From NCBI GenBank assembly GCA_002367105.1, contig DFCS01000042.1:83665-147664 (forward strand): a DNA stretch of 64,000 nucleotides, given 5' to 3'. Of this stretch, positions 51,808-60,106 are shown piece by piece (position 1 is the stretch's first letter; each line of letters opens with the position of its first letter). The notes beneath the pieces are model-generated. The model did not search any database, had not been told where the DNA came from, and saw only the letters and a program-made list of their open reading frames with translations. The position numbers and the translations under genes are program-made. Source of the stretch: Hungatella sp. UBA3048. Lineage in GTDB: Bacteria; Bacillota; Clostridia; Lachnospirales; Lachnospiraceae.

Positions 51808-53607
51808 CTATTTTAATACCAGTCTTAAGTATTCCAAAAGTGTTTCCGTAGCCACTTCCCGGTATATAATCTCTCTGGCAAGCACCGGGTAATCCGTGAT
51901 AATATTATCCACTCCAAGCATCTTCATCCGCTCCATTTCACTTTTATTGTTCACTGTCCAGGCATGAACCGCCTTTCCCTTTTTATGGGCGGCTTTCACC
52001 AGCCTTTCACTTACAAAGCTGGAACGGAGGCTGATAAAGTCGATAGAATCGCTGGAATAATAATCTCCATAGGCGGCTGATATAATATAGCCGGTGCGGA
52101 TATCAGGATCCATTTCCTTAATTCTGCTTAAATAGGACAGGCGGACTGAGGTCACTACGCACTGTTCCTTCATCTGGTATTTCTCAATCAGTTCCCTGAC
52201 CTTATCCGGCAGCTCACTGCCGCTTCCTAAATCTTTTATCTCTATATTTATATTGATCCGGCCTTTGCAGAATTCCATGACCTCCTCTAACGATGGGATC
52301 CGTTCGCCCTCGTAATCAGCAGAAAACCATTTTCCCACATCCAGCTGCTGCAATTCCTCAAAGGTGTAGGAGCTTATGGCACGGTTTATTCCTGATACTC
52401 TTTTTAAGCTGATATCATGCCCCAGTACCACCACACCATCCTTTGTCTCCTGGACATCGATCTCCACAAAGTCCGCCAGGTCATCAACAGCCCTTGCCAT
52501 GGCAGCCATCGTATTTTCAGGGGCCGCCCTGGAGCTGCCCCGGTGGGCGGTGATCTGAATCATGCTGAGCAAATCGGTGGTAATTGCAGAACCATTCCGC
52601 ACCACTCCAAAAAGGGAAAACAGGCTGAATGCCGCAGCCAAAGCCATGAACAGGGCCGCAAGCCTCTTCTCCCCATACTTGCTGCCGGAATAGTCGCTGC
52701 TTTTGCTCCTTTTTGCAAAGTTACTGGTAAAACCGAAATACTGGACGCTTAATGCTCCCCAGTTTCCCACAGCCAGGAACATACTGGTTAAAAATATCAG
52801 CACCAGCTCGATCCGGCCACATGCTGCCGGCAGGATGGCCAGGGCCAGATTGTTGTCCGTAAACAAGGTCACTCCAACAGCGGCAATCAGTACACAGAAT
52901 GCGTAGACAAGCCAAAGTCCTACTATAGCCACTGCGTAATAAATGGTTAAAAGAATTAAAACCTTTAATATCCGGTGTCTTAAAAGCCATAAGCTTCTAA
53001 AATACCCATCTCTGAAATTCTTCTGCTCCACCATGCAGGCGTGAAAGGTATAGATTCCGGGAATGACAACTGCCAGGAGCAAAACCACCAAAAGGGCCAC
53101 AGAGATCTTTCCCGCAGGCTTATTCAAAATCTCGGATATAACAAAATTAAGGGGCTTTACATGGGTCAGCATCTGGTAGATAAGATACAGGTTTACAAGC
53201 CCGTAATCCGCCAGTATGAGAAGTCCCAGCCGCCAGTTCTTTCTGCGGATCTCATGGGCCAGCTTAAAAAAGCCGCCGGTTAAGATCTCCCCCATTTTAA
53301 GCTTCCGGGAGTAGAAGGCTCCCTCAAACAGGGTAAGAAGGCAGCCGGTTTCCAGCATAAGAATCAGGATTCCGATAACCACCATCACCGTAATCAAAAG
53401 GACCGTCCAGGGCTTTGCCAGGAAATAGCCGATGTTTCCGACGGTCAGATAGCTGTATCCCGCCATGCGCAGCGCAAATAAAAGACCTTTGTTTAAGAGA
53501 AGCAGGTACAGGGTCGTGGTAACCAACCGAAACAGCAATTCAAAAACAAACGCATTCTTTTGATTGAACTTTATGATCTTCCAGGTGTCTTTTGTTAATG
53601 TACTCAT
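51808..53607 (-). CDS. Membrane glycerophosphodiester phosphodiesterase
   Basis: 599 residues. The N-terminal 330 residues form a GDPD_memb-type integral membrane domain with six or more hydrophobic segments; the C-terminal 240 are the GDPD catalytic domain: ITAHRGSSRAAPENTMAAM, FVEIDVQETKDGVVVLGHD (metal and catalytic Glu/Asp/His) and GVDNIITDYPVLA at the end. It cleaves glycerophosphodiesters, possibly from lipids or lipoteichoic acid, at the membrane. Cotranscribed with dtd and the aminopeptidase is likely. Confidence 0.93.
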   Translation of the reverse strand: MSTLTKDTWKIIKFNQKNAFVFELLFRLVTTTLYLLLLNKGLLFALRMAGYSYLTVGNIGYFLAKPWTVLLITVMVVIGILILMLETGCLLTLFEGAFYSRKLKMGEILTGGFFKLAHEIRRKNWRLGLLILADYGLVNLYLIYQMLTHVKPLNFVISEILNKPAGKISVALLVVLLLAVVIPGIYTFHACMVEQKNFRDGYFRSLWLLRHRILKVLILLTIYYAVAIVGLWLVYAFCVLIAAVGVTLFTDNNLALAILPAACGRIELVLIFLTSMFLAVGNWGALSVQYFGFTSNFAKRSKSSDYSGSKYGEKRLAALFMALAAAFSLFSLFGVVRNGSAITTDLLSMIQITAHRGSSRAAPENTMAAMARAVDDLADFVEIDVQETKDGVVVLGHDISLKRVSGINRAISSYTFEELQQLDVGKWFSADYEGERIPSLEEVMEFCKGRININIEIKDLGSGSELPDKVRELIEKYQMKEQCVVTSVRLSYLSRIKEMDPDIRTGYIISAAYGDYYSSDSIDFISLRSSFVSERLVKAAHKKGKAVHAWTVNNKSEMERMKMLGVDNIITDYPVLAREIIYREVATETLLEYLRLVLK

Positions 53608-53645
53608 GCTATAACCTTCTTTTTGCGGAAAGAATTAAGAAATAT

Positions 53646-53693
53646 GCTTTGGGAGTTTTTCTAAGCTATGCGGTATTCGCCGAATGAGTATGC
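53646..53693. repeat. Imperfect 48-bp repeat, copy A
   Basis: Matches copy B (54472-54519) over 48 ungapped bases with 9 differences (39/48), in the same orientation. The core is GCGGTATTCGCC followed by AATGA. The two copies bracket the small (p)ppGpp synthetase gene. Confidence 0.6.
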
Positions 53694-53700
53694 GTAAAAA

Positions 53701-53732
53701 GCAGCCTCAGCGAGCGGAATCGTCAAGGCTGC
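53701..53732 (-). terminator. Rho-independent terminator of the (p)ppGpp synthetase gene
   Basis: 7-bp stem GCAGCCT/AGGCTGC followed on the minus strand by TTTTTACGC, 5 bp after the stop codon. It adjoins repeat copy A. Confidence 0.65.
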
Positions 53733-53737
53733 ATCTT

Positions 53738-54421
53738 TTAAGTCAAATCATCCTCATCCATCATGTCCTCTCCTGCTGTCTCCCGCTGCTGAGCCTCGCT
53801 CAGTTCCAGAATCGCCTGGTTTAAGGAAAACATCTTCCCATCCAGCATATTCACCACATCCGCGCAGGCCTTCAGCTCCTGCTGCAAGTATGCAGGGGCA
53901 TTGCCTTCAAACTTATAATATATCTTATGTTCCAGGCTTGCCCAGAAATCCATGGCAATCGTCCTGATTTGAATTTCCACCTTGGTGTCCACCGGACCAT
54001 CCGTCAGATAGATGGGAATGGTTATCACCATATGATAGCTTTTATAACCGTTAGGTTTTGGATACTTTATATAGTCCTTCACATAAAGAACCGTGACATC
54101 GCTTTGCTTTGTTATCATCTCCGCAATCTGGTAAATATCCGATGTAAAAGAACAGATTATACGTATCCCTGCAATATCATTTAATTTCTCCACCATGTTA
54201 TCGATCGTCACGTCATAGCCATACCTCTTCAGCTTTTTCACAATGCTGTCCGGGGTCTTAAGCCTTGACTTAATGTGTTCAATGGGATTGTAATTATAGA
54301 TATGCACAAACTCATTATTAAGTATTTCGATTTTTGTACTGATTTCCTTTAATGCCGAGTCATACAAAAACATTACAGATTTCCACTGATCGACCTGATT
54401 AAATGATTTGGGAATATTCAT
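53738..54421 (-). CDS. Small alarmone synthetase (RelA/SpoT domain)
   Basis: 227 residues. Synthetase domain only: RIICSFTSDIYQIAEM, the GTP-binding KPNGYKSYHMVI and EIQIRTIAMDFWASLEHKIYY, followed by a helical C-terminus with an acidic tail (EDMMDEDDLT). It lacks the HD hydrolase and TGS domains of RelA/SpoT and matches the RelP/RelQ (YjbM/YwaC) class that makes (p)ppGpp, often as tetramers. It has its own terminator and lies between two related 48-bp repeats. Confidence 0.92.
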   Translation of the reverse strand: MNIPKSFNQVDQWKSVMFLYDSALKEISTKIEILNNEFVHIYNYNPIEHIKSRLKTPDSIVKKLKRYGYDVTIDNMVEKLNDIAGIRIICSFTSDIYQIAEMITKQSDVTVLYVKDYIKYPKPNGYKSYHMVITIPIYLTDGPVDTKVEIQIRTIAMDFWASLEHKIYYKFEGNAPAYLQQELKACADVVNMLDGKMFSLNQAILELSEAQQRETAGEDMMDEDDLT

Positions 54422-54471
54422 TCCAATTCCCCCCTCTCTCTCGCACCCGCATTTCCAACTAAAAAAAACAC

Positions 54472-54519
54472 GCTTTGCGGGTTTTTCTTAGCACAGCGGC
54501 ATTCGCCAAATGAATATGC
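54472..54519. repeat. Imperfect 48-bp repeat, copy B
   Basis: Second copy (81% identity to 53646-53693), located between the start of the alarmone synthetase gene and the S1-protein stop, beside a GC-rich hairpin at 54562-54592. Confidence 0.6.
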
Positions 54520-54561
54520 AGGCATATTTCTTCGGCTCATGATTCGCGCAAGTCAGCGAGA

Positions 54562-54592
54562 CAGGGGCAGCCCCATCGCCCGGCAGCCCCTG
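54562..54592 (-). other. GC-rich hairpin downstream of the S1-domain gene
   Basis: CAGGGGC/GCCCCTG stem (7 bp), 59 bp after the S1-protein stop. No U-run on the minus strand follows, so the terminator function is doubtful. Confidence 0.4.
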
Positions 54593-54650
54593 CTCCTCAA
54601 GAATAGTATACCATAGAAACCTGATATTTTATATTCTTTTTCCTGATTTT

Positions 54651-55583
54651 CTAAAATTTCAATCCCTTTAAGAGCGCTGAAAGCCCTGTAAATGCAGAAC
54701 CTTCTTCCTTGTAATCAAAGACCTCTTCATTCGCTTCCTCTTCCTCCTGGAGGGCCTTCATGCTTAAGCTTATCTTATTATCCGCTATGGATATGATCTT
54801 CACCTTTACCGTCTGTCCCTCCTTTAACACGACCCCTGGATGCTTGATCCTCTGGGTGCTGATCTGTGAGATATGAAGAAGGCCGGAAAGACCGTTTTCC
54901 AGGTTAATAAACGCACCGTAATCTTTAATGTTGTCCACCGTTCCCTCCATGATGGACCCTACCTCACACTTTGCGATCTTTTTGCTGGTTTCTTCCTTCT
55001 GCTTCATAAGGGCCGGCTCTTTGCCTGAAAGCACAAGCTTATTATTTTCCTCGTCTGCGGTGATGACTGTGACTTCAATGGTCTTTCCATTATATTCCTC
55101 TAAGTCCTCCACATATTCCCCCGCCAGCTTGGAAGCCGGTATAAATCCCCGGATCCCTTCCAGATAAGCAACAGCTCCGCCTTTTACGATCTCGGCGATT
55201 TTTACATTGACAATGGTGCGGTCCTTTAACAAAGCACCAAGGGTTTCCCAGGCCATCTGGTCATTTGCCAGTTTTTTGGAAAGAACCACGTTTCCCTCCC
55301 TGTCACTGGCGTTTATAACCGTTGCCGTGATTTCATCTCCAGGCTGGATTTCCCTAAGTAAGTTAAATTCCGGATCATTGCTTAAATTCTCCTTGTCAAT
55401 GATCCCCTCCGCATAATATTTCAGATCCAAAGTGACCTTGTCCTCATCCACACTAATAACGGTTCCTGTGAGAACATCTCCTTCTTTTACCCTTTTAAAG
55501 GATGCTTCCAGTTCTGCGGCATAATCAGCCATAGTCTCTACTGCTTCTTCCCTTACGTGAGTTTCCTTCATCTCTTCGCTCAT
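54651..55583 (-). CDS. S1-domain RNA-binding protein (RpsA-like)
   Basis: 310 residues with three S1 domains (about 33-103, 118-185 and 205-275): EGDVLTGTVISVDEDKVTLDLKY, KIAEIVKGGAVAYLEGIRGFIPAS and GSIMEGTVDNIKDYGAFINLENGLSGLLHISQIS. An acidic tail follows. It is shorter than Gram-negative S1 (six domains) and matches the clostridial S1 homologue that may help mRNA handling at the ribosome or RNA turnover. Monocistronic. Confidence 0.92.
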   Translation of the reverse strand: MSEEMKETHVREEAVETMADYAAELEASFKRVKEGDVLTGTVISVDEDKVTLDLKYYAEGIIDKENLSNDPEFNLLREIQPGDEITATVINASDREGNVVLSKKLANDQMAWETLGALLKDRTIVNVKIAEIVKGGAVAYLEGIRGFIPASKLAGEYVEDLEEYNGKTIEVTVITADEENNKLVLSGKEPALMKQKEETSKKIAKCEVGSIMEGTVDNIKDYGAFINLENGLSGLLHISQISTQRIKHPGVVLKEGQTVKVKIISIADNKISLSMKALQEEEEANEEVFDYKEEGSAFTGLSALLKGLKF

Positions 55584-55756
55584 TGATATCTCCTCCGTTC
55601 ATAATACGCTCAGTTCTGCATAAAATCTAACTATATATTTATCACATCCCGCCTGATATTTCTATAGTTTTCTCTATAAAAATATGTTATATTTATATAT
55701 ATGAAATATTTTCCACTGGGGCTGCCCCCAGGCCATATACAGAAAGGACAAGAATC

Positions 55757-56482
55757 ATGAACGACATAATGGACCTGCATACCCACACCGTAGCCAGCGG
55801 ACATGCGTACAACACTTTATATGAAATGGCTAAATCTGCCTCTGAAAAAGGTCTTGCCCTCATGGGCTCTACGGATCACGCACCTAAAATGCCAGGAACA
55901 TGCCACGAGTTTTATTTTATAAATTTTAAAGTAATCCCCCGTAAAATCTACGGAGTAAATATACTCATGGGCGTTGAGCTTAATATTATGGATCACACAG
56001 GGCGTGTAGATTTGCGAAAAGGTCTTCTGGAAAAAATGGATTACTCCATTGCCAGCCTCCATGACCCCTGCTACAAAAGCGGAACTTCCTCTGAAAATAC
56101 AAGAGCGTATCTCGGAGCCATTGAAAATCCTCTGATCCACATCATCGGCCACCCTGATGACAGCCGTTTTCCGGTTGATTATGACACCCTTGTTTCCGCC
56201 GCTGCTGAAAACCATACCCTTTTGGAGCTTAATTCCAGCTCCCTTCATCCCTTAAGCGCAAGAATAAACGCCGCGGAAAATTACCGGATCATGCTGGAGC
56301 TCTGCAAGCGTTATAAGGCTTCCATCATTATTGACAGCGACGCCCATACGGAAGCGGATGTGGGAAACCATGTGAGAGCCTTAGAACTTATTGAAGAATT
56401 GAATTTCCCGGAAGAGCTTATTGTAAACACTTCCCTTAATAAGCTCATTCCCTATATTCCGAAGCTGGAGGCTTATCTATGA
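55757..56482 (+). CDS. PHP-domain phosphoesterase (YcdX-like)
   Basis: 241 residues. PHP metal-binding motifs: MDLHTHTVASGHAY (HxH), GSTDHAP, ELNIMD, IASLHD, IIGHPDD and IDSDAHTEAD, arranged as in the YcdX trinuclear zinc phosphatases. Substrate unknown. Its TGA stop overlaps the ATG of the LysR gene (4 nt), so the two form a coupled operon. Confidence 0.92.
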   Translation: MNDIMDLHTHTVASGHAYNTLYEMAKSASEKGLALMGSTDHAPKMPGTCHEFYFINFKVIPRKIYGVNILMGVELNIMDHTGRVDLRKGLLEKMDYSIASLHDPCYKSGTSSENTRAYLGAIENPLIHIIGHPDDSRFPVDYDTLVSAAAENHTLLELNSSSLHPLSARINAAENYRIMLELCKRYKASIIIDSDAHTEADVGNHVRALELIEELNFPEELIVNTSLNKLIPYIPKLEAYL

Positions 56483-57408
56483 TCAACTTCCTGAACCTGG
56501 AATATTTTCTGGCAGTTGCGGAGGAATTAAATATCACCCGTGCTGCCAAACAGCTGTACATCTCCCAGCAATCTTTAAGCAGCCATATTTCCAATCTGGA
56601 AAAGGAGTTTGATGTCCAGCTATTCAACCGTACCATGCCGCTTACCCTGACCTACGCAGGCCGGGCCTTAAAAGTCCGGGCAAAGCAGATGCTGGACCTA
56701 AAGGATGAAACCTACCGGGAGCTTGCCGATATCAAGGATTTTACCACGGGACAGCTTTCTATCGGAATCTCCCATACAAGGGGGCGCTTCCTTCTCCCTG
56801 CCATCCTTCCGGCTTATAAGGAAAAGTTTCCAAACATTGAGATCCATCTGATAGAGGGAAATTCCTCCGAGCTCAGCACTGCCCTGATCCACGGAAACAT
56901 CGATCTGATGATCGACCTTCTTCCTTTTAAAGTAGATCATGTGGAAACCGTTACTATTTGCGAAGAAGAAATCCTCCTTGTAGTTCCAGACCAGATTCTG
57001 GACCGGTATTTTCCGGGACAGCAGGAGGAGATGATAAAGGTGCTGGAAGAAAATGCGGACGTGCAGCTTTTAAAGGATTGTCCTTACCTTCTCATCAACA
57101 AGGGGAACCGGGTACGTACCATTGCCGATGAAATTTTTGAAGATGCCCAGCTTACTCCTTCCATTCTTTTGGAGACAGAGAATATAGAAACAGTGCTTGC
57201 CCTTGCCGCCAAGGGAATGGGAATTACCTTTTACCCCAAAATGTTCATGTCCGGAAGCCCAAATGCCGGCATGAAAAAGACAGGACTTCATTTTTTCTCC
57301 TTAAATTACAGGCGCAGCCATGGTGTTCTGGCCTTCGGCCGCTACAAAGGCAGATATTTATCCCAGGCTACGGAAGAGTTCATACGGATCGCACGGGAGA
57401 ACATATAG
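56479..57408 (+). CDS. LysR family transcriptional regulator
   Basis: 309 residues. N-terminal helix-turn-helix (FLAVAEELNITRAAKQLYISQQSLSSHISNLEKEF, about residues 10-44), then an effector-binding domain ending HGVLAFGRYKGRYLS. Translationally coupled to the PHP gene. The effector and targets are unknown; there is no divergent partner gene, so it may act on its own operon or elsewhere. Confidence 0.92.
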   Translation: MINFLNLEYFLAVAEELNITRAAKQLYISQQSLSSHISNLEKEFDVQLFNRTMPLTLTYAGRALKVRAKQMLDLKDETYRELADIKDFTTGQLSIGISHTRGRFLLPAILPAYKEKFPNIEIHLIEGNSSELSTALIHGNIDLMIDLLPFKVDHVETVTICEEEILLVVPDQILDRYFPGQQEEMIKVLEENADVQLLKDCPYLLINKGNRVRTIADEIFEDAQLTPSILLETENIETVLALAAKGMGITFYPKMFMSGSPNAGMKKTGLHFFSLNYRRSHGVLAFGRYKGRYLSQATEEFIRIARENI

Positions 57409-57426
57409 CCAAAATATAACTGTGGA

Positions 57427-57474
57427 TTGACAAAAGGGCTTTAATCCTTTATTATTAAATAGTAACAATTACTA
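57427..57474 (+). promoter_or_regulatory. perR promoter with PerR-box-like palindrome
   Basis: TTGACA (57427-57432), 17-bp spacer, TATTAT (57450-57455), then TAGTAACAATTACTA (57460-57474), a 6-3-6 palindrome across the start-point region. The same AGTAA-N3-TTACT palindrome lies before the reverse rubrerythrin gene. Confidence 0.7.
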
Positions 57475-57505
57475 ATATAATTATTATTTTAGAAAAGGAG
57501 CGGCC

Positions 57506-57901
57506 ATGAAAACATTAAAGTATAGCCGTCAACGGGAATCCATTAAAGCCTGTCTAATGGCAAGGCACGACCATCCCACTGCCGATGCTCTATACACATT
57601 GATCCGTGAGGAATATCCCAACATCAGCCTTGGAACCGTATACCGCAACTTAAACCTTCTGGTTGAGCTGGGTGAAATCCAAAAGCTGACATGCGGAGAT
57701 GGCGCAGACCGCTTTGATGCGGACACTACGCCCCACTACCATTTCGTATGTAAACATTGCGGAAAGGTAAGTGATCTTCCACTGGCCCCTATGGAGAACA
57801 TTAACCATATGGCTCAGGAGCATGCGGACGGCATGGTGGACAGTCACACGATTTACTTCTATGGAATCTGTAAGGATTGTTTTGAAAATAATTCTCGATA
57901 A
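57506..57901 (+). CDS. perR: Fur-family peroxide regulator PerR
   Basis: 131 residues. Winged-helix domain (TADALYTLIREEYPNISLGTVYRNLNLLVE, about 26-55), regulatory metal ligands in the hinge (HDHPTA; GADRFDADTTPHYHFVC) and structural zinc cysteines CKHCGK and CKDCF. The Asp-rich hinge and neighbouring rubrerythrins favour PerR over Fur. In Clostridium acetobutylicum, PerR represses reverse rubrerythrin; here the operator-like palindromes suggest the same plus autoregulation. Confidence 0.88.
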   Translation: MKTLKYSRQRESIKACLMARHDHPTADALYTLIREEYPNISLGTVYRNLNLLVELGEIQKLTCGDGADRFDADTTPHYHFVCKHCGKVSDLPLAPMENINHMAQEHADGMVDSHTIYFYGICKDCFENNSR

Positions 57902-57904
57902 CAC

Positions 57905-57953
57905 TTGACATCAGGATAAAGTTATGGTAAATTAATATCAGTAATCATTACTG
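57905..57953 (+). promoter_or_regulatory. Reverse-rubrerythrin promoter with PerR-box-like palindrome
   Basis: TTGACA (57905-57910), a weaker -10 TAAATT (57928-57933, 17-bp spacer) and CAGTAATCATTACTG (57939-57953), a perfect 7-1-7 palindrome. The palindrome sits 34 bp from the -35 start, against 33 bp in the perR promoter. Confidence 0.7.
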
Positions 57954-58012
57954 TTATCGATTACCATCAATAACAAACTATAAATATTAAAATAAAAAGG
58001 AGACATGAGATC

Positions 58013-58555
58013 ATGAAGAAATGGGTTTGTACTGTATGCGGTTACGTTCACGAAGGGGAGACAGCTCCGGAGTTCTGTCCAGTATGCAAGGCTGCTTCTG
58101 AAAAGTTCAAGTTGCAGGATGGAGATATGTCTTGGGCTTGCGAGCATGAAATCGGCGTTGCACAGGGTTCTCCGGAAGACATCATGATGGATTTAAGAGC
58201 TAACTTTGAAGGCGAATGCTCTGAGGTTGGTATGTATCTTGCTATGTCAAGAGCTGCTCACAGAGAGGGCTATCCTGAGATCGGCTTATACTATGAGAAG
58301 GCTGCTTTCGAGGAGGCTGAGCATGCTTCTAAATTTGCAGAGTTATTAGGCGAATGCGTAACCTCCAGCACAAAGAAGAACCTGGAATTACGTGTTGCTG
58401 CTGAGAATGGCGCAACTGCCGGTAAATTCGATCTTGCAAAACGTGCAAAGGCATTAAACTTAGATGCAATCCATGACACCGTACATGAAATGGCAAAGGA
58501 TGAGGCTCGTCACGGCAAAGCATTCAAGGGCTTATTAGAAAGATACTTTGGTTAA
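58013..58555 (+). CDS. Reverse rubrerythrin (N-terminal rubredoxin domain)
   Basis: 180 residues. An N-terminal rubredoxin-like domain, WVCTVCGYVHEGETAPEFCPVCKA (CxxC pairs, about 4-28), is followed by a ferritin-like diiron domain with ligands in FEGECSEVGMY, EKAAFEEAEHASK and MAKDEARHGK. The order is opposite to classic rubrerythrin. RevRbr is an NADH-linked H2O2/O2 reductase system component in Clostridia, acting in the cytosol. It lies under a PerR-type palindrome just after perR. Confidence 0.95.
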   Translation: MKKWVCTVCGYVHEGETAPEFCPVCKAASEKFKLQDGDMSWACEHEIGVAQGSPEDIMMDLRANFEGECSEVGMYLAMSRAAHREGYPEIGLYYEKAAFEEAEHASKFAELLGECVTSSTKKNLELRVAAENGATAGKFDLAKRAKALNLDAIHDTVHEMAKDEARHGKAFKGLLERYFG

Positions 58556-58661
58556 TATCCTTTATTCAGGGATATGACACCTTTGGGGAGCGGAAGAGTG
58601 GGTCTCCGCTCCCCTATTTGCGAAGTAGAGATCATTCACAATTCAAATAAGGAGGGTTTAT

Positions 58662-59201
58662 ATGATGTCCAAATATGCGGGAACAAAAACAGAACAGAAC
58701 TTAAAAGACGCTTTTGCAGGCGAGTCCATGGCAAGAAACAAGTATACATATTATGCCTCTGCTGCAAAAAAGGCCGGCTATGAGCAAATGGCCGCCCTGT
58801 ATCTTGAAACTGCCGATCAGGAAAAAGAGCATGCCAAGATGTGGTTTAAGGAATTGCATGGAATTGGTTCCATGGAAGAAAACTTAGCAGATGCCGCTGC
58901 CGGTGAAAACTATGAGTGGACCGATATGTATAAGAGAATGGCAGAGGACGCAAGAGCAGAAGGTTTTAAAGAACTGGCTCTTAAATTTGAATTCGTAGGA
59001 AAAGTAGAAGCTGCTCATGAAAAACGTTACTTAAAGCTCCTTGACAGCTTAAAGAACGATAAGACCTTTAAGGGAGATGCTCCTCTTGGCTGGAAGTGCC
59101 GCAACTGCGGCTATATCCACGAAGGACCGGATGCTCCGGAAATCTGTCCAACCTGTGCTCACCCCAAGGCTTATTTTGAAAGAAAAGTGGAAAATTATTA
59201 A
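58662..59201 (+). CDS. rbr: Rubrerythrin (C-terminal rubredoxin domain)
   Basis: 179 residues; AAGGAGGG lies 6 nt before the first of two adjacent ATGs. Ferritin-like diiron domain with ligands FAGESMARNKY, ETADQEKEHAKMW and KVEAAHEKRYLKL, then C-terminal rubredoxin WKCRNCGYIHEGPDAPEICPTCAHP (about 145-169). It reduces H2O2 in the cytosol. It lies 106 bp after reverse rubrerythrin and ends at a strong hairpin, so it is probably part of the same peroxide-stress unit. Confidence 0.96.
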   Translation: MMSKYAGTKTEQNLKDAFAGESMARNKYTYYASAAKKAGYEQMAALYLETADQEKEHAKMWFKELHGIGSMEENLADAAAGENYEWTDMYKRMAEDARAEGFKELALKFEFVGKVEAAHEKRYLKLLDSLKNDKTFKGDAPLGWKCRNCGYIHEGPDAPEICPTCAHPKAYFERKVENY

Positions 59202-59220
59202 TTGGATCTTTTGCAATTGT

Positions 59221-59248
59221 GAGGGCGGAACCTTTTGGTTCCGCCCTC
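59221..59248 (+). terminator. Terminator hairpin after rubrerythrin
   Basis: 12-bp perfect GC-rich stem GAGGGCGGAACC/GGTTCCGCCCTC with TTTT loop, 20 bp after the stop; the following U-run is short (CTTTT). Confidence 0.65.
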
Positions 59249-59395
59249 GCTGCCTTTTACCCGTATACTTACAAATCACTTTTTACCTGCTTTATTTTCC
59301 TACAGGCTTACTCCTGTAAAATACCTTGGATTTTTTTTGGGGCTCATGCTATACTTTTAAAGTAGTAAATGAATGACCTGTCTGAGGGAAAAGAT

Positions 59396-60103
59396 ATGAT
59401 TAAAATCGCTATAGTGGAAGATGAAATGGAATATGTGGAAAGCCTGAAAAGCTACCTTACCCGGTATGAAACAGACCATTCCGTCAGTTTTCAGGTTCAG
59501 GTTTTTACTGACGGCCTTGACATTGTATCAGATTATACTGCCAGCTATGATATTATATTGCTGGACATACAGATGAAATATTTAAACGGCATGAAGACGG
59601 CACAAAAGATCAGGGAACTGGATGAGGATGTGATCTTTATTTTTATTACCTCCTCCGCCCAGTTCGCGGTGGAGGGATACACGGTGGATGCCCTTGGCTA
59701 TATATTAAAGCCGGTGCCGTACCTCTCTTTTTCACAGATATTAAACAAAGCCATCCAAAGGATTCTGAAGCGGCAAGCCATACACTATATGAATATTGAT
59801 ACGGACGGAGGCACCATGCGCCTTAGTACGGACTCCATCTGCTATATCGAAAGCCAGCTTCACCATGTCCTCATTCACACGGACAAGGGAAACTTTGTGG
59901 CCCCCGGCCCCTTGAAGCGGCTGGAAGAGGCTTTAAAAACCTTTGGCTTTGCCAAATGCCACAATGCCTATCTGGTAAATTTGAAGTTTGTGACCGGCTG
60001 CCTGCCGGGTGATGTGCTGCTGCTTTCCGGCGAACATATTCCCGTAAGCAGGGGCCGTAAAAAATTATTTATGGAATGTCTGGCCGATTATATGGGAGGA
60101 TAA
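59396..60103 (+). CDS. LytTR-family response regulator
   Basis: 235 residues from the ATG after GAGGGAAAAG; an upstream in-frame ATG at 59369 lacks support. Receiver domain with Asp57 in IILLDIQMKYLNG and Lys in LGYILKPVP; C-terminal LytTR DNA-binding domain (ICYIESQLHHVLIHTDKGNF, KCHNAYLVNLKFVTG, about 140-230). AgrA/ComE/VirR-like. It is followed by its GHKL kinase gene after 3 nt. Confidence 0.93.
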   Translation: MIKIAIVEDEMEYVESLKSYLTRYETDHSVSFQVQVFTDGLDIVSDYTASYDIILLDIQMKYLNGMKTAQKIRELDEDVIFIFITSSAQFAVEGYTVDALGYILKPVPYLSFSQILNKAIQRILKRQAIHYMNIDTDGGTMRLSTDSICYIESQLHHVLIHTDKGNFVAPGPLKRLEEALKTFGFAKCHNAYLVNLKFVTGCLPGDVLLLSGEHIPVSRGRKKLFMECLADYMGG

Positions 60104-60106
60104 CCG

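Noticed and set aside
57953..57982. Third PerR-type palindrome at GTTATCGATTACCATCAATAAC
   Set aside because: Only the outer GTTAT/ATAAC-like ends match and the core AGTAA/TTACT is absent, so it does not fit the motif of the other two sites.
59202..59395. AgrD-like pheromone gene before the LytTR/GHKL pair
   Set aside because: The stretch holds only the rubrerythrin terminator and promoter-like DNA; I found no short ORF with a ribosome binding site and a cysteine-containing peptide.
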